Positions 12,141 through 22,109 of a stretch of DNA of 34,879 nucleotides are shown in pieces. Source of the stretch: Glomus cerebriforme (taxonomy: Eukaryota > Glomeromycota > Glomeromycetes > Glomerales > Glomeraceae). The notes beneath the pieces are model-generated. The model was given only the letters and a program-made list of their open reading frames with translations, was not told where the DNA came from and ran no database searches. The DNA lies in contig QKYT01000111.1 in assembly GCA_003550305.1 (NCBI GenBank), positions 191,245-226,123 on the forward strand, written 5' to 3'. Numbering within the stretch: position 1 is the stretch's first letter; every line of letters begins with the position of its first letter. Both the position numbers and the translations under genes were made by a program.

Positions 12141-13076
12141 ATATTTGCCAATATTTTATGAAAGAATAATTCGTTTACATATTTATTGATCATGAGTCCA
12201 TTCCATATGAGAAAATCTGATTATCGAGTCATAATTTAAATATCCTTTTTCGTTCTAAATTTAACGGATCTTAATATTATAAAAAATGTAATGATCGTTT
12301 AGTTTGTTATTTACTCAGCTATTTTTTATTTATATTTTTTATTTATAATATGGGTATAAGTATAAGTGAGTGACTGTTATTTTATTTATTTTATTTAACT
12401 GTACTTGTACTGTCTTGTACTGCATTATATTTAATTATTATGTACTGACTGACATACTACTAATTGTACTAATTTTTGTACTAACAGATGTTGTACTTCC
12501 CAACCCTAAGTATAACTATTTAAAATTGGTCTCTTTGGAGAATGGGAACAAATATATTTCTCAAGATATCAAGATAAAAAATTTAAACGTAAGTGTTTTT
12601 AAAAAATATTATGCCACGATTAAAATTAAATATACCTAATTATGATTCCCAATATTTAATTTTTTTTTTTTTTTTTTTTTTGAAATTAATTATTGATATT
12701 TTAATTATTACACCTTAAAATATAGAAGAAATTGTTTAGAAAGCTATTTTTCCCCTTAAGCAAATTATATCAATGGATTTCTTACAATTAAACAAAAGTA
12801 TTCATCAAATTGGATATTGTGGTTTCATTTAGTAGGACAAAATGTAATTTACTCATTATATTTGCTAAATAATTTTTTAGTCAAAAAAAATTTCTTATTA
12901 ATTTAACACGATAATTAAATAGTATAGTAAAATTTATGCCATCAATTTATAGAGCTCAAAAAATATGAAATCCATTGTCGGAGATAATGATTGTAAATTT
13001 TGACTTGAATTCTTATAAATCAATGAAATTAATGTGATGCGAGACATAATTCGCAACGGAATTCATTTCATAAACA
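12141..13076. other. Intergenic region downstream of SLR-3
   Basis: I find no gene. The plus-strand frame at 12370-12639 is rich in Leu, Ile, Val and Tyr because of local TTA/TAT composition and shows no domain. A poly-T run of roughly 23 bases sits at about 12660. The SLR-3 stop codon is at 13077-13079. Confidence 0.4.
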
Positions 13077-15165
13077 TTAATTTTGAATTTTTTGATGATG
13101 TAAAAGAGTATCTAAATTCTCTTGAATATCTAAACATCCGTTTTCTACAGCTTTTTTATACCAATAAATAGCATTTACTATGTTCTTGCTAGTTCCCTCA
13201 CCTTGTTCATATAAAGATGCAAGACTTCTTTGTGCATCGACATTTTCTCCTGCAGCGGCTATTTTATAAAATTCAAATGCCTTTACTTTATCAATATCAG
13301 TTCCAATTCCCTTTTCATAGTAATGTCCAAGTTTATATTGAGCGTCAAAAAATCCTTGATCAGCAGATTTTTTGTAAAATTCAAATGCCCTAACCTTATT
13401 TTCCCAAACACCTTTAGTTCCTAATTCATAAAACTCACCTAATTTATATAATGCTAATTTATTGTCATCTTCTGCGGCTTTATGATACCAATAATTAATT
13501 AAATCCAAATCATTTACTATTTCTTTGTCATCTTCACTAAAATTATTTTGTATGTTACTATTTTTACCAGCTGCCTCATTATACAATTCAAATCCTTTTT
13601 CTTTATTAACTTCAGTCCCAATACCATTTATATAACAATATCCGAGTTGGAATTTTGATTCTACGTGTCCCTTTTCAGCTGATTTCCTATAATATTCAAA
13701 TGCTTTGATTTCATTTTTATCCACACCATTTCCTAATTCATAACATTCACCTAAATTATGTAGTGCTTCCACACACTCATGTTCTGCTGCTTTTTGAAAC
13801 CAATAAATAGCTTTTTCAAAATTCTTTTCAGTTCCTTCACCATTAATATATAAATGGCCAAGGCTAGATTCTGCATAACTATTTCCTTTTTCAGCTGCTA
13901 TTATGTACAATTCAAATGCTTTTGTTTTATCAACTTCAGTTCCAATTCCATAAAAATAGCAACATCCAAGTTGATATTGGGCATGCAAATATCCTCGATC
14001 AGCCGATTTTTTATAATATTCAAATGCTTTTCTCTTATCGATTTTCACACCTTTTCCATATTGATAACAATCACCCAAATTGTATTGTGCTATTTTATAT
14101 CCATTTTTTGCTGCTTTGTTATACCAATAAAAAGCTTTTTCTAAATTTTTTTCAGTTACTTTACCCAAATAATATAAGTTTCCAAGATTATTTTGCGCAA
14201 TATTATGTCCTTTTTCAGCTGTTATTGTGTAATATTCAAATGCTTTTGCTCTATTAACTTCGGTTCCGATTCCTTTATCATAACAATATCCAAGTTCTAC
14301 CTGAGCATTTAAATATCCTTGATCAGCCGATTTTTTATAACACTCAAATGCTTTGCTTTCATTTTTTTCCACACCTTCTCCAAATTGATAATGAATACCC
14401 AAATTATATTGTGCTATTTTAAATCCCTTTTCTGCTGCTTTATTATACCAATAAATGGCTTTCTCTAAATCTATTTCTGTACCTTTACCAAAAAAGTATA
14501 ATTCTCCAAGATTATTTTGTGCAGTACTATGTCCTTTTTCAGCTGTTATTGTGTAATATTCAAATGCTTTTGCTCTATTAACTTCGGTTCCGATTCCTTT
14601 ATCATAACAATATCCAAGTTCAAATAGAGCATCTAAATAACCTTGATCGGCCGATTTTTTATAATATTCAAAAGCTTTTCTTTCATTCTTTCCTACACCA
14701 TTTCCATTTTTATAACAATTACCTAAAGTATACTTTGCAAATTTGTTTCCATTTTCTGCTGATTTATTATACCAGTAAAAAGCTTTTCCTGAATCTATTT
14801 CTATTCCAATTCCATTTTGATAATAAATACCTAATATATTTTGTGCGGATGAATATTCTCCTTTTGCAGATTTGAAATACCATTCAAAAGCTTTCTTATT
14901 ATCTTTATTTATCCCTATCCCATTTTGATAACAAACACCTAAATTATATTGTGCATATACATCTCCCTCATTAGCAGCTTTTAAGTACAATTCAAATGCT
15001 TTTTTTTCATCCTTTATTGTTCCAATTCCTTCTTGATAACAGTAACCTAAATTATTTTGTGCACAAGGATTTCCTCCTTCCGCTGATTTTAAATAAAATT
15101 TAAATGATTTATATTTATNTTTGATTTTTCCTATTCCATATTGATAACAATAACCTAAATTATTT
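13077..15165 (-). pseudogene. SLR-3, 3' part: Sel1 repeats cut off by MULE insertion
   Basis: The frame is open from the transposon junction at 15165 to the stop at 13077. It encodes the Sel1-repeat body of the third paralogue. Five C-A-B triplets of 36-residue repeats can be counted, one more than in SLR-2, and one A-B junction carries an acidic insertion ('NNFSEDDKEIVNDL'). The 5' end of the gene lies at 19868-20490 on the far side of the transposon. Joining both parts with one copy of the 9-bp target duplication gives 2703 nt, exactly 901 codons including the stop. The gene was therefore intact before insertion. In its present state this half has no start codon or promoter of its own, unless an internal TTG near 14990 is used, which I doubt. 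Confidence 0.85.
15157..15165. repeat. Target site duplication, left copy (AAATTATTT)
   Basis: AAATTATTT abuts the left terminus of the transposon and is repeated at 19868-19876 beyond the right terminus. The unfilled paralogous site in SLR-2 (near 9675-9683) has a single copy in the same context (CCTAAATTATTTAATTCC). Nine bases is the usual duplication length for MULE elements. Confidence 0.92.
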
Positions 15166-15410
15166 GCAAATATATCGTTTTTGATTAAGGAGGTGATGCT
15201 TTTTGATTATAGAAGTTGGTTGTACAAACTATTGTATCGTTTTTGATTATTGAAAAAAAATATGTATTGTTTTTGATTATTGAAAAAAAAAATGTATTGT
15301 TTTTGATTATTGAAATAAAAAGTGTATCNTTTTTGATTATTGAAAAAAAAATGTATTCTTTTTGATTATTGAAAAAAATGTATCATTTTTGATTATTCGG
15401 TAGTGTCACA
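15166..15410. repeat. Left terminal inverted repeat, 245 bp
   Basis: This repeat matches 19623-19867 in inverted orientation over all 245 bases. It contains eight occurrences of the core TTTTTGATTA; those in the inner half sit in 27-30-bp units of the form TTTTTGATTATTGA-(A-rich)-TGTAT. The innermost bases are CGGTAGTGTCACA. Regularly spaced cores suggest an array of transposase-binding sites, which is an inference. An N at 15329 lies 163 bases from the terminus. Confidence 0.92.
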
Positions 15411-15609
15411 AGGCATGCATTATGCACTGTGAAATATTATTTTTCGCGTTTGACGGAGGATCGATGAATTTACAAATTAAACTATGCTATTTCCACTTTT
15501 CTTATTATTTACTCAACCTTTATTTAAAACAAAGAGCTATATATACTCACAAGACTATTAGATCTGTTTATACTATTATAATAGGGAATAAAATTTTTTT
15601 TAAAGAATA
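15411..15609. other. Subterminal noncoding region and transposase 3' end
   Basis: The interval lies between the left TIR and the transposase stop codon. I see no independent gene. A plus-strand frame running from 15422 into the last transposase exon is an antisense shadow. The interval must hold the transposase 3' UTR and polyadenylation site, but I cannot point to one definite signal. Confidence 0.45.
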
Positions 15610-18600
15610 TCAATTATCTATTTCGTTACTATGCATGTATTCCCCAAATTTAACACTATCAATTAAAATTTCCCTTGCATGTTCTAATGTTATACTATTA
15701 TTATGGTCGGCTTGAATCAGACGTAATGCCACTTCTGGTACTAATACTTCATAAATAAAGTCCATAGGGCTTAATGGTGAAGTTTGTTCTTTTGTAAGAA
15801 TATTAGAGTTGATGAACAAACCTATAAGGGTATTAACGATAGTATATAATCCATTAAATCCGTAATAACCTGGCTGTAAATTAGTAGAATGATTTAATAA
15901 AATATAAAAAATTTTAAATATAATAGATTATTACTAACCTGGAAAAGTTCATATCGATTCATAAGCATCATTGGTGCTTTAGCTTTATTATGTCCAACTT
16001 CTTTATATATTGAAACTGCAATGTTCCGATAATAACTTGGAACATTTCCATTAATAACATCCAAAAGATCTTTTTCGAATTTGATTATGCGTAAAGGTAG
16101 TTGATCAAAATCAATATATTCAGGATATCCTTTCGATAATCCATGCGGAACAATATTTAATTCGGCATGATGCATTATACAAAAAGATAAACGATCTTCT
16201 TCTGTAATTAATTTGTTTTGTAAAATTTGTAGCTGACTTTGTATCTTCTCTGGTAAAATATCCGGTAAAACCTCATCACAATAGGGGCATAAATTGTGAT
16301 GAGAATCAGAGATTAAATCTGATTCCAAATCCAACTCCAAATCATTATTGAAAGATGGTTGTGGCATTGTAAATGATGATAAAGTATTATCATTTGGTTC
16401 ATCTATTAAATAAATAAAAATAAATTAATAACATATATATTAATGTTGTTATGTAAATAATTACCAGAAATTGAAAATGAGCTATTTTCATGTTTTCGTT
16501 TAAGATTTCGAATTTGTTTTGTTTTTCTTTGTTGTACAGAAAATGTATTGTCGGTCTGTGATTGATTTGGTAAATTTATTTTACAGGATAGCCGAGGTTT
16601 AGCAGATAATTTTGAAGGAGCACCAAAATTTGATTTTGCTCTTTCATTTAATTCTACTGGCCGAAATGGGTCTTTAATCTCCTGAGATGATCGTTTAAGT
16701 GGATAAAATATTTTATTACCTATTAAAAAAAAAAAGTTAGTGTAATAAATAATAATTTAAAAAAAAATATCTAAAAGGTTTTTTACCTCTCACACTATAT
16801 AGTCTAATAATTTCTTGAAAAGAATCATCAACATCACCTTGATAAATCACATTATTTTTAATAGATGCAGGAATTACTCGTTCTTTATTACGAAAATATT
16901 GAACAAGATTTTCCTTTGCTTCATTCACAACCTTTGTAGGTTCGTTCTGTTGTGTTTCTTTAAATAAAATAGCTGCGTGACAATGTCTACATTTATCACG
17001 TAATGAACTATTCCATATATATTCCCAACATGTACATTCACCGGTAATAATATTACATATATGGAATCCTGGATCTAACTTTATATGTTCAGATAATAAA
17101 GTTTTCATAAGGAGATTGATCATACTATTTAATCTTTGAATAATCTCATTATCTAAATGTAAAGGTCTTTGATCATAGAAAGATATTAATAAATCATCAG
17201 GTTTTTTTTTGATTAAAAAAACGTTTTCATCTGATGATTCTTTAATTATATTAAGAAGAAAATCTAGTCTTCCTTGATTTAACCTTCGAAGTTTATCAGA
17301 ACATAAATTCTCCTTGGTCTTTTTAAAATACAATTAATTTAGTATAATATTTATCTTGAAAATAAATGTAATAATAAAAAATTTCTTACCTGTTCAATAG
17401 TTTGTGTATTAAACAAAGTAACCAGACCAGACTCAAATCTACTTGACTCTTCATGATTTATTATAGTTTCACTTTGAAACCTTATTCCATACATTCGTTC
17501 AATAAATGTTAATGGTGTTTGTTTACCACTATACACAGCCTCAATTGTCCTATTAATTCTTTCTGTAAAATTATTTGTAGTCCAAGGATATCTACTTGCA
17601 TTATTATTAGGAATACGACCTGCATCAATAAAACTTAAACGCCATTCTGTACACATCCAATTTTTAGATAAATCATCTATCAATTTATCTTTTTTAGTTT
17701 TTTCAATCAGAAGAGTTCCAATAAATTCATTATATAACTTAGCCATTTCAATAGCAGATTCTTCAGTTCGACAACGACCCACGATTTTAAATGCTAATGC
17801 TATGGGATATCTAAATATTAAAACAATTTATTTAATAATTAATTTTTTAATTTATACCTTTAATTAGAAATACTGTGTAAAACTACTTACCTAAGTTTTG
17901 CTGGTATTTTCCATTTACTTAAATTTTCGCTAAAAGTCTTCATAGTATGAAACCAGCATAAAATTGGTTTATGTGAAGCATTTTGAATAGCGAGTTTGGA
18001 AGGTCTGTGTTTGTCTATCATAATATACGGGTTCCAATTATTATTAAAGCATTCACGAACTCGTCGAAATCCATTTCCAGATAAAAGATCTTCATAGTAC
18101 CACCTATGCTCACAGAGTTCGTTATCACATGGAATATTTGTTTTAATAGCATCAATAGCTAATCGGATAGTATGATGATTTTCTTTATTAAATAATGCTA
18201 ATATGTATATATTTATTATATTGATAATTAATAAGTTAAAACAAATTACAAAAATATTATCATATATACTAAATGATATATTACTTACAAAATGCAATAG
18301 GTAATCCATATCCAGCATTATTTTCAATAACAACTGATAATACTGGAGCACGATCTAGATTTAAATCATATTTACCATCTATTCCAATACATATTTTACC
18401 ATAGTCACGAGCATTTTTTAACCAAAACTCATCAGTAAATGTAAGTTGATAATATCGATTTGGTGAATTAACTGGTTGATTAGTATCTGCTATCTGATAA
18501 TGTAATATAAAACCTTGGGGTTTTAATACATTATTTATTAAGTAATCAAGTTGCGTCCAAGGACCAGTATCATCTTTTAATCTTCTGTCATCTCTAGCAA

Positions 18601-19369
18601 CAAGTTGTCGAAGTTTATCATTATCACAAATTACACGTTGACTTGCTAGTGCATTATTAATCACATGTTCTGAAGCACCATTGAATGGCATTAATATTTT
18701 TGCCTTTATTCCTTTAGCTGTTGTATGATCAGCTCTTCTACTTAAAGTTATTGAATCTCTAACAGAATAGGTTAAATTTATTCGAGAAATTTTAGGAATA
18801 ATATCACTATGATATGACCGATGAGCTCCTTGAATAGTAATTCGTAATGGATGTTCTGATGATAACCAAGATAGCCGGCATTCAGAAACAACTCGGACAC
18901 TACAATGATGCATATCGTTCCCATTTTTCAAATTATTTTGTAAGTTATAATTTTCACAATTTTCATTGCACTTTCCAATACCACCACATAACCTTTGACA
19001 TTGATTTCCATCACCCGAACAGTACATAACCCAATACCAACACTGTTGATCCTTAGCTAATCCTAAATCAATTTGAGAAACCAAATCTCTTCCTAAACTA
19101 GTTAAAACTAAAATATCATCAATACGATTAGTTGATTTTACCGTTCCTTTTTTAGTTTTCCATGCTAAATAATCTACTGCCCCTTGTACACGTTCTACAG
19201 TTAAAATTCCAGCTTTAACAAGTTTAGGAGTAATTTGCCTACTTTGATTTTTTAAACGGTAATTTTTTAAAAGATTTACATTTGATAAGTACCATTCCGC
19301 AGTACGACCAAATGGCATATTTACTGAGCCGTCACTATTATATTTAACTTGGTTTTCATAAGTCTCCAT
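15610..19369 (-). CDS. MULE transposase with SWIM finger and RTC4-like C-terminus, 7 exons
   Basis: Exons, 5' to 3': 19369-18289, 18197-17891, 17810-17390, 17318-16787, 16719-16465, 16402-15939, 15873-15610. All six introns (62-91 bp) are GT...AG, and the sum is 3324 nt, an exact 1107 codons plus stop. Residues 110-187 are Cys/His-rich, compatible with a WRKY-GCM1/FLYWCH-type DNA-binding finger. The MULE DDE core follows: Asp331 (GIDGKYD), Asp422 (YIMIDKH) with CWFH at 441-444, and Glu546 (TERIN). A SWIM finger (CTC...CRHCH) spans 698-717. From about 900 comes a separate domain: CPYC (904-907), FCIMHHAE, GYPEYIDFDQL, PGYYG and VLVPEVALRLI. I recognise this as like the RTC4 C-terminal domain, from memory of the family. 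It catalyses cut-and-paste transposition. The start at 19369 is the first ATG; a TATA-like box lies about 45 bp upstream. Confidence 0.88.
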
Positions 19370-19410
19370 ATCACAAAAGTAACGTTACACAAAATTCGAG
19401 AAAAAGAAAT

Positions 19411-19420
19411 TTTATATATA
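19411..19420 (-). promoter_or_regulatory. TATA-like box of the transposase gene
   Basis: On the minus strand TATATATAAA lies 42-51 bp upstream of the transposase ATG, within the 253-bp space between the coding start and the right TIR. Position and sequence suit a core promoter, but in such AT-rich DNA a chance match is quite possible. Confidence 0.35.
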
Positions 19421-19622
19421 ATTATTACATAAAAAAATGTATAAAAAAAATATTATAAAGCTATTATATAATAAAAGAAGAAAATATCAAAATATTGGGA
19501 AGACTTTGCAGTTTAAAGTGTCGTGAGTAAAAGAAAAATTATTTACACTTTATCGCGTTTATGGCGTTTATGAGTATTAAATACTGTTACATTTACTTGT
19601 TTAGTATAAATTAAATAACACA

Positions 19623-19867
19623 TGTGACACTACCGAATAATCAAAAATGATACATTTTTTTCAATAATCAAAAAGAATACATTTTTTTTTCAATAATCAA
19701 AAANGATACACTTTTTATTTCAATAATCAAAAACAATACATTTTTTTTTTCAATAATCAAAAACAATACATATTTTTTTTCAATAATCAAAAACGATACA
19801 ATAGTTTGTACAACCAACTTCTATAATCAAAAAGCATCACCTCCTTAATCAAAAACGATATATTTGC
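19623..19867. repeat. Right terminal inverted repeat, 245 bp
   Basis: This is the exact inverse of 15166-15410 at every called base. Its N at 19704 also lies 163 bases from the outer terminus, mirroring the N of the left TIR. The outermost bases (…CGATATATTTGC) abut the right copy of the target duplication. The sub-repeat structure is that of the left TIR. Confidence 0.92.
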
Positions 19868-19876
19868 AAATTATTT
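19868..19876. repeat. Target site duplication, right copy (AAATTATTT)
   Basis: The second copy of the 9-bp target sequence is followed directly by SLR-3 coding sequence (AGTTCCATTAGTTCC), which corresponds to AATTCCATTAGTTCC in the unfilled SLR-2 site. Confidence 0.92.
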
Positions 19877-20490
19877 AGTTCCATTAGTTCCTTCATTTTA
19901 ACATAATCTTTTTGATTTTCACTAAAGCCTTTATCCAGAGATTCAAAATATTTTTCCATAGTATTTATTTCATCTTTACATATATTTATTTCTAATCCAT
20001 TAAAATTTTCAAACTGATTACTATGTGACATTACNTNTACNTTTTCCAAATTTNNAACNTCNTTTGNATCCGAATCTTTTTTATNTAAAATAATATCTTT
20101 ATAATAATAAAGAGATAATAAATATTTTGCGATAATAATATTAAGTAATTGATAAATAGAAAATAATTTTTTATTATTTTCATATTTATTAATCGTTAAT
20201 AAATATAATGTTAAAGATTTTTTTTTATCAGTATTAGAACTCATACCATAATCATAAAAAAATCCTATTATACTTGAAAACCAATTTTCATTTTCTTCAT
20301 GATTTTCCATTAATTTTAAAATTATTTCAGAATTTTTTTCATTATAATTTAGATAATTTTGTATCCATTCTGTCAAACTATTTTCAAATTTCGTACAATA
20401 TTCTATTTTAATAATTTGACGATAAAAATTTTTTAAAAATTCCTTTAAAAAATTTTCGTCATCTTTTGAAATATAATTATTTAAAGACAT
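19868..20490 (-). pseudogene. SLR-3, 5' part: N-terminus cut off by MULE insertion
   Basis: Starting at the ATG at 20490 (MSLNNYISKDDENFLKEFLK), about 205 codons match the N-terminal helical region of SLR-1 and SLR-2. The frame then runs into the transposon and stops within its TIR at about 19849. An upstream in-frame ATG at 20643 exists, but the paralogues and the conserved promoter block favour 20490. A truncated protein of about 210 residues without any complete canonical Sel1 repeat could still be made. The cluster of N calls at 20035-20085 lies where the paralogues are nearly identical. The rest of the gene is at 13077-15165. Confidence 0.85.
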
Positions 20491-20565
20491 TGTTATATCC
20501 TTTTTTTTTTTTTTTTTTTGTGAAAGCAATTTATTTATATCATTACATTGTATTTCGTTACACGA

Positions 20566-20594
20566 TTTAATGATCGATGTAAATACTGCGCATA
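20566..20594 (-). promoter_or_regulatory. Conserved upstream block of SLR-3
   Basis: TTTAATGATCGATGTAAATA followed by CTGCGCATA lies about 76-104 bp upstream of the SLR-3 start. It is preceded by TTCGTTACACGA, which is also partly conserved in the other copies (GTTACAC, GTCACAC). It is the third instance of the block found upstream of SLR-1 and SLR-2. Its function is inferred. Confidence 0.5.
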
Positions 20595-20631
20595 AAAGAG
20601 TTTGTGTAATAAATTTTATGAAAATCATTAT

Positions 20632-20680
20632 GGGATATCCCAAGTCGGATTTGGGACATGGTTACGTTTGGGCTACAACA
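20632..20680. repeat. Dispersed repeat end, TGTAGCCCAAACG family (inverted copy)
   Basis: The segment runs from GGGATATCCCAAGTCGGATT to ACGTTTGGGCTACAACA. Its reverse complement matches 24711-24765 (TGTTGTAGCCCAAACG, then TCTGACTTAGGATATCCC). A weaker relative lies at 25864-25900 (CCAAATCTGACTTGGGACA). GGGATATCCC and TCCCAAATCCGACTTGGGA are themselves near-palindromes. This looks like the end of a small repeat family; the element's full extent cannot be seen. Confidence 0.5.
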
Positions 20681-20792
20681 GGACTTTCAAATCACTATTT
20701 TGATCGGTTAATTAAATGATGGCATTAGACAGTTTACTAGAATTAATAGAATTAACGAGAATTTGTCAATATGATTTAGAGTATATACTTTC

Positions 20793-21856
20793 ACAATTGA
20801 GTCTACAGAGTGCAGAGTATAGTCTACTGTTTAATACTATATAATTATGTAATTTTATGTAATACTACTATACTCTATAGTATAATAACAAAATATAGTA
20901 TTTTAATTATTTTGTGATTTGCATAGAGTTTACTTCATCATAATTAAATTTAAATTATTCGAAATTTGAAAATCCGGGTGCATCATTTGATCTCGGAGTA
21001 GTAACACGAGAAAAGCAAGCAATGAGTTAGTATTATTTTAAAAAATTCAGAAACAATTTATTTTATTTATATTAATTTTTATTTTATTTTACTTCTATAG
21101 CGAAAAGAAATTGTTCTTCTAATAAAGCTGAATTTTCTGCATCAAAAAAAAAAATAGATAAATCCAGAAAAGTCACCCAACTTCAGCAGCTCTCTTTAAA
21201 GGAAAAAAAAATTAGAATTGGAGAAAAAAGAGCTGAAACTTGAGAAAGAGAGATTGGAAATTCTTAAACTCAAGCGAGAATTGGGATTTACAGAATAATA
21301 GGTTTTTATCTTTGTTAGACATGTTTATAATATATTTTTTTATTTAGTATTAGATATACTTATTCGTCTTATTGCATGTAACATACATTCGCACACTTTT
21401 TACATTGCAATTAGAATAATTTTTATGAAAAAAAACTTTGATAATTATGTGTTTATTAGTAATAGATACTTAATGTAATATAATATTTTAAAATAAATAT
21501 AAAGAATGAAAGTAATTGAATTTTAAAGAAATATTAAAAAATTAACAAATTTTTTAAAATTTTAAAATTTTATTTGTACAAATCATGATTGCAAAGAAAA
21601 TTTGCTAAAATTTTTTTTATTTCTTTTTTGTATCATAGTATCTTTTGGATATAATACTGGAGTATAGTAATTTTTCGGATATAATATTGGAGTTCCCGGA
21701 TATTTCACTTCTATAAATATTTGTTATACTATATAGTATGACCTGAGTATTCGAAAATTTGAGTTGTATACTCACCAAATTTTATTGAGTTTTGCGGTTC
21801 ATAATTTTGCTAAATCATGCTATACTGAATTCAGCTAGTCGAATAGACTCAATTGT
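20793..21856. repeat. Segment bounded by 13-bp inverted repeats
   Basis: ACAATTGAGTCTA at 20793-20805 and its exact reverse complement at 21844-21856 face each other across 1.06 kb that contains the coding relic at 20944-21298. This could be a degenerate DNA transposon, but no clear target duplication is visible and 13 bases is short for AT-rich DNA. Confidence 0.3.
20944..21298 (+). pseudogene. Coding relic with intron and coiled-coil C-terminus
   Basis: An open stretch without a start codon (…ENPGASFDLGVVTREKQAM) ends at a GT donor (21026). It resumes after the acceptor CTATAG (ending 21100) with 'TKRNCSSNKAEFSASKKKID'. After 'LQQLSLKEKK' the frame slips once within a poly-A run. It continues as a Lys/Glu/Leu-rich coiled coil (…KLEKERLEILKLKRELG) to the TAA at 21296-21298. 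Ser/Lys-rich segments followed by such coiled coils are a common C-terminal layout in transposon-derived or Myb/SANT-like DNA-binding proteins. No N-terminal domain is present, so family and function stay open. The slip could be a homopolymer error. Confidence 0.45.
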
Positions 21857-22109
21857 AATACCGTAAAATTTAGGAGGTTAATAAAGAACCACTTTTCACT
21901 TTTTAATACATGATCATTACAGTCATTTTACAATTTTACATAGTTTTTTTTTAATTGTCAATGATTTAAATAAACATATCGCAATTTTCAATTAGTAAAA
22001 GCTCTTTTTGAACATCTTATGTCATACACCAAACAGATAATATAGATATTATAGAGTAATAAATATTTCTTTCCTTTTCCTATATCTGTGTAAATAATAT
22101 AAATTTTAT

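Larger units (their letters stand above)
15166..19867 (-). mobile_element. Autonomous MULE DNA transposon, 4702 bp
   Basis: The element starts GCAAATATATCG and ends with its exact reverse complement. It has 245-bp terminal inverted repeats, a 9-bp target duplication and an apparently intact seven-exon transposase on the minus strand. It is inserted within the coding sequence of SLR-3. TIRs that match at all called bases, an intact transposase and an otherwise undamaged target gene all point to a recent insertion. Noncoding internal sequence is limited to 15411-15609 and 19370-19622. The class is set by the DDE/MULE core, the SWIM finger, long TIRs and the 9-bp duplication. Confidence 0.93.

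Noticed and set aside
15166..15410. Regular 27-30-bp repeats as a possible CRISPR array
   Set aside because: The repeats lie inside transposon TIRs, are mirrored at the other end, and the spacers are A-rich and nearly the same. The host is eukaryotic.
15422..15715. 97-codon plus-strand frame in the transposon
   Set aside because: It overlaps the last transposase exon in antisense, and the rest is subterminal DNA without a domain.
18281..18351. Reading the transposase as several separate genes
   Set aside because: The apparent frame ends are intron read-through. Six GT...AG introns give one exact frame of 1107 codons with the DDE residues in the proper order.
18847..19029. 60-codon plus-strand frame
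   Set aside because: It is antisense to the Cys/His-rich part of transposase exon 1.
20491..20643. Upstream start (20643) for SLR-3
   Set aside because: The extra N-terminus is absent from the paralogues and includes the conserved promoter block and a poly-Lys stretch from the poly-A tract.
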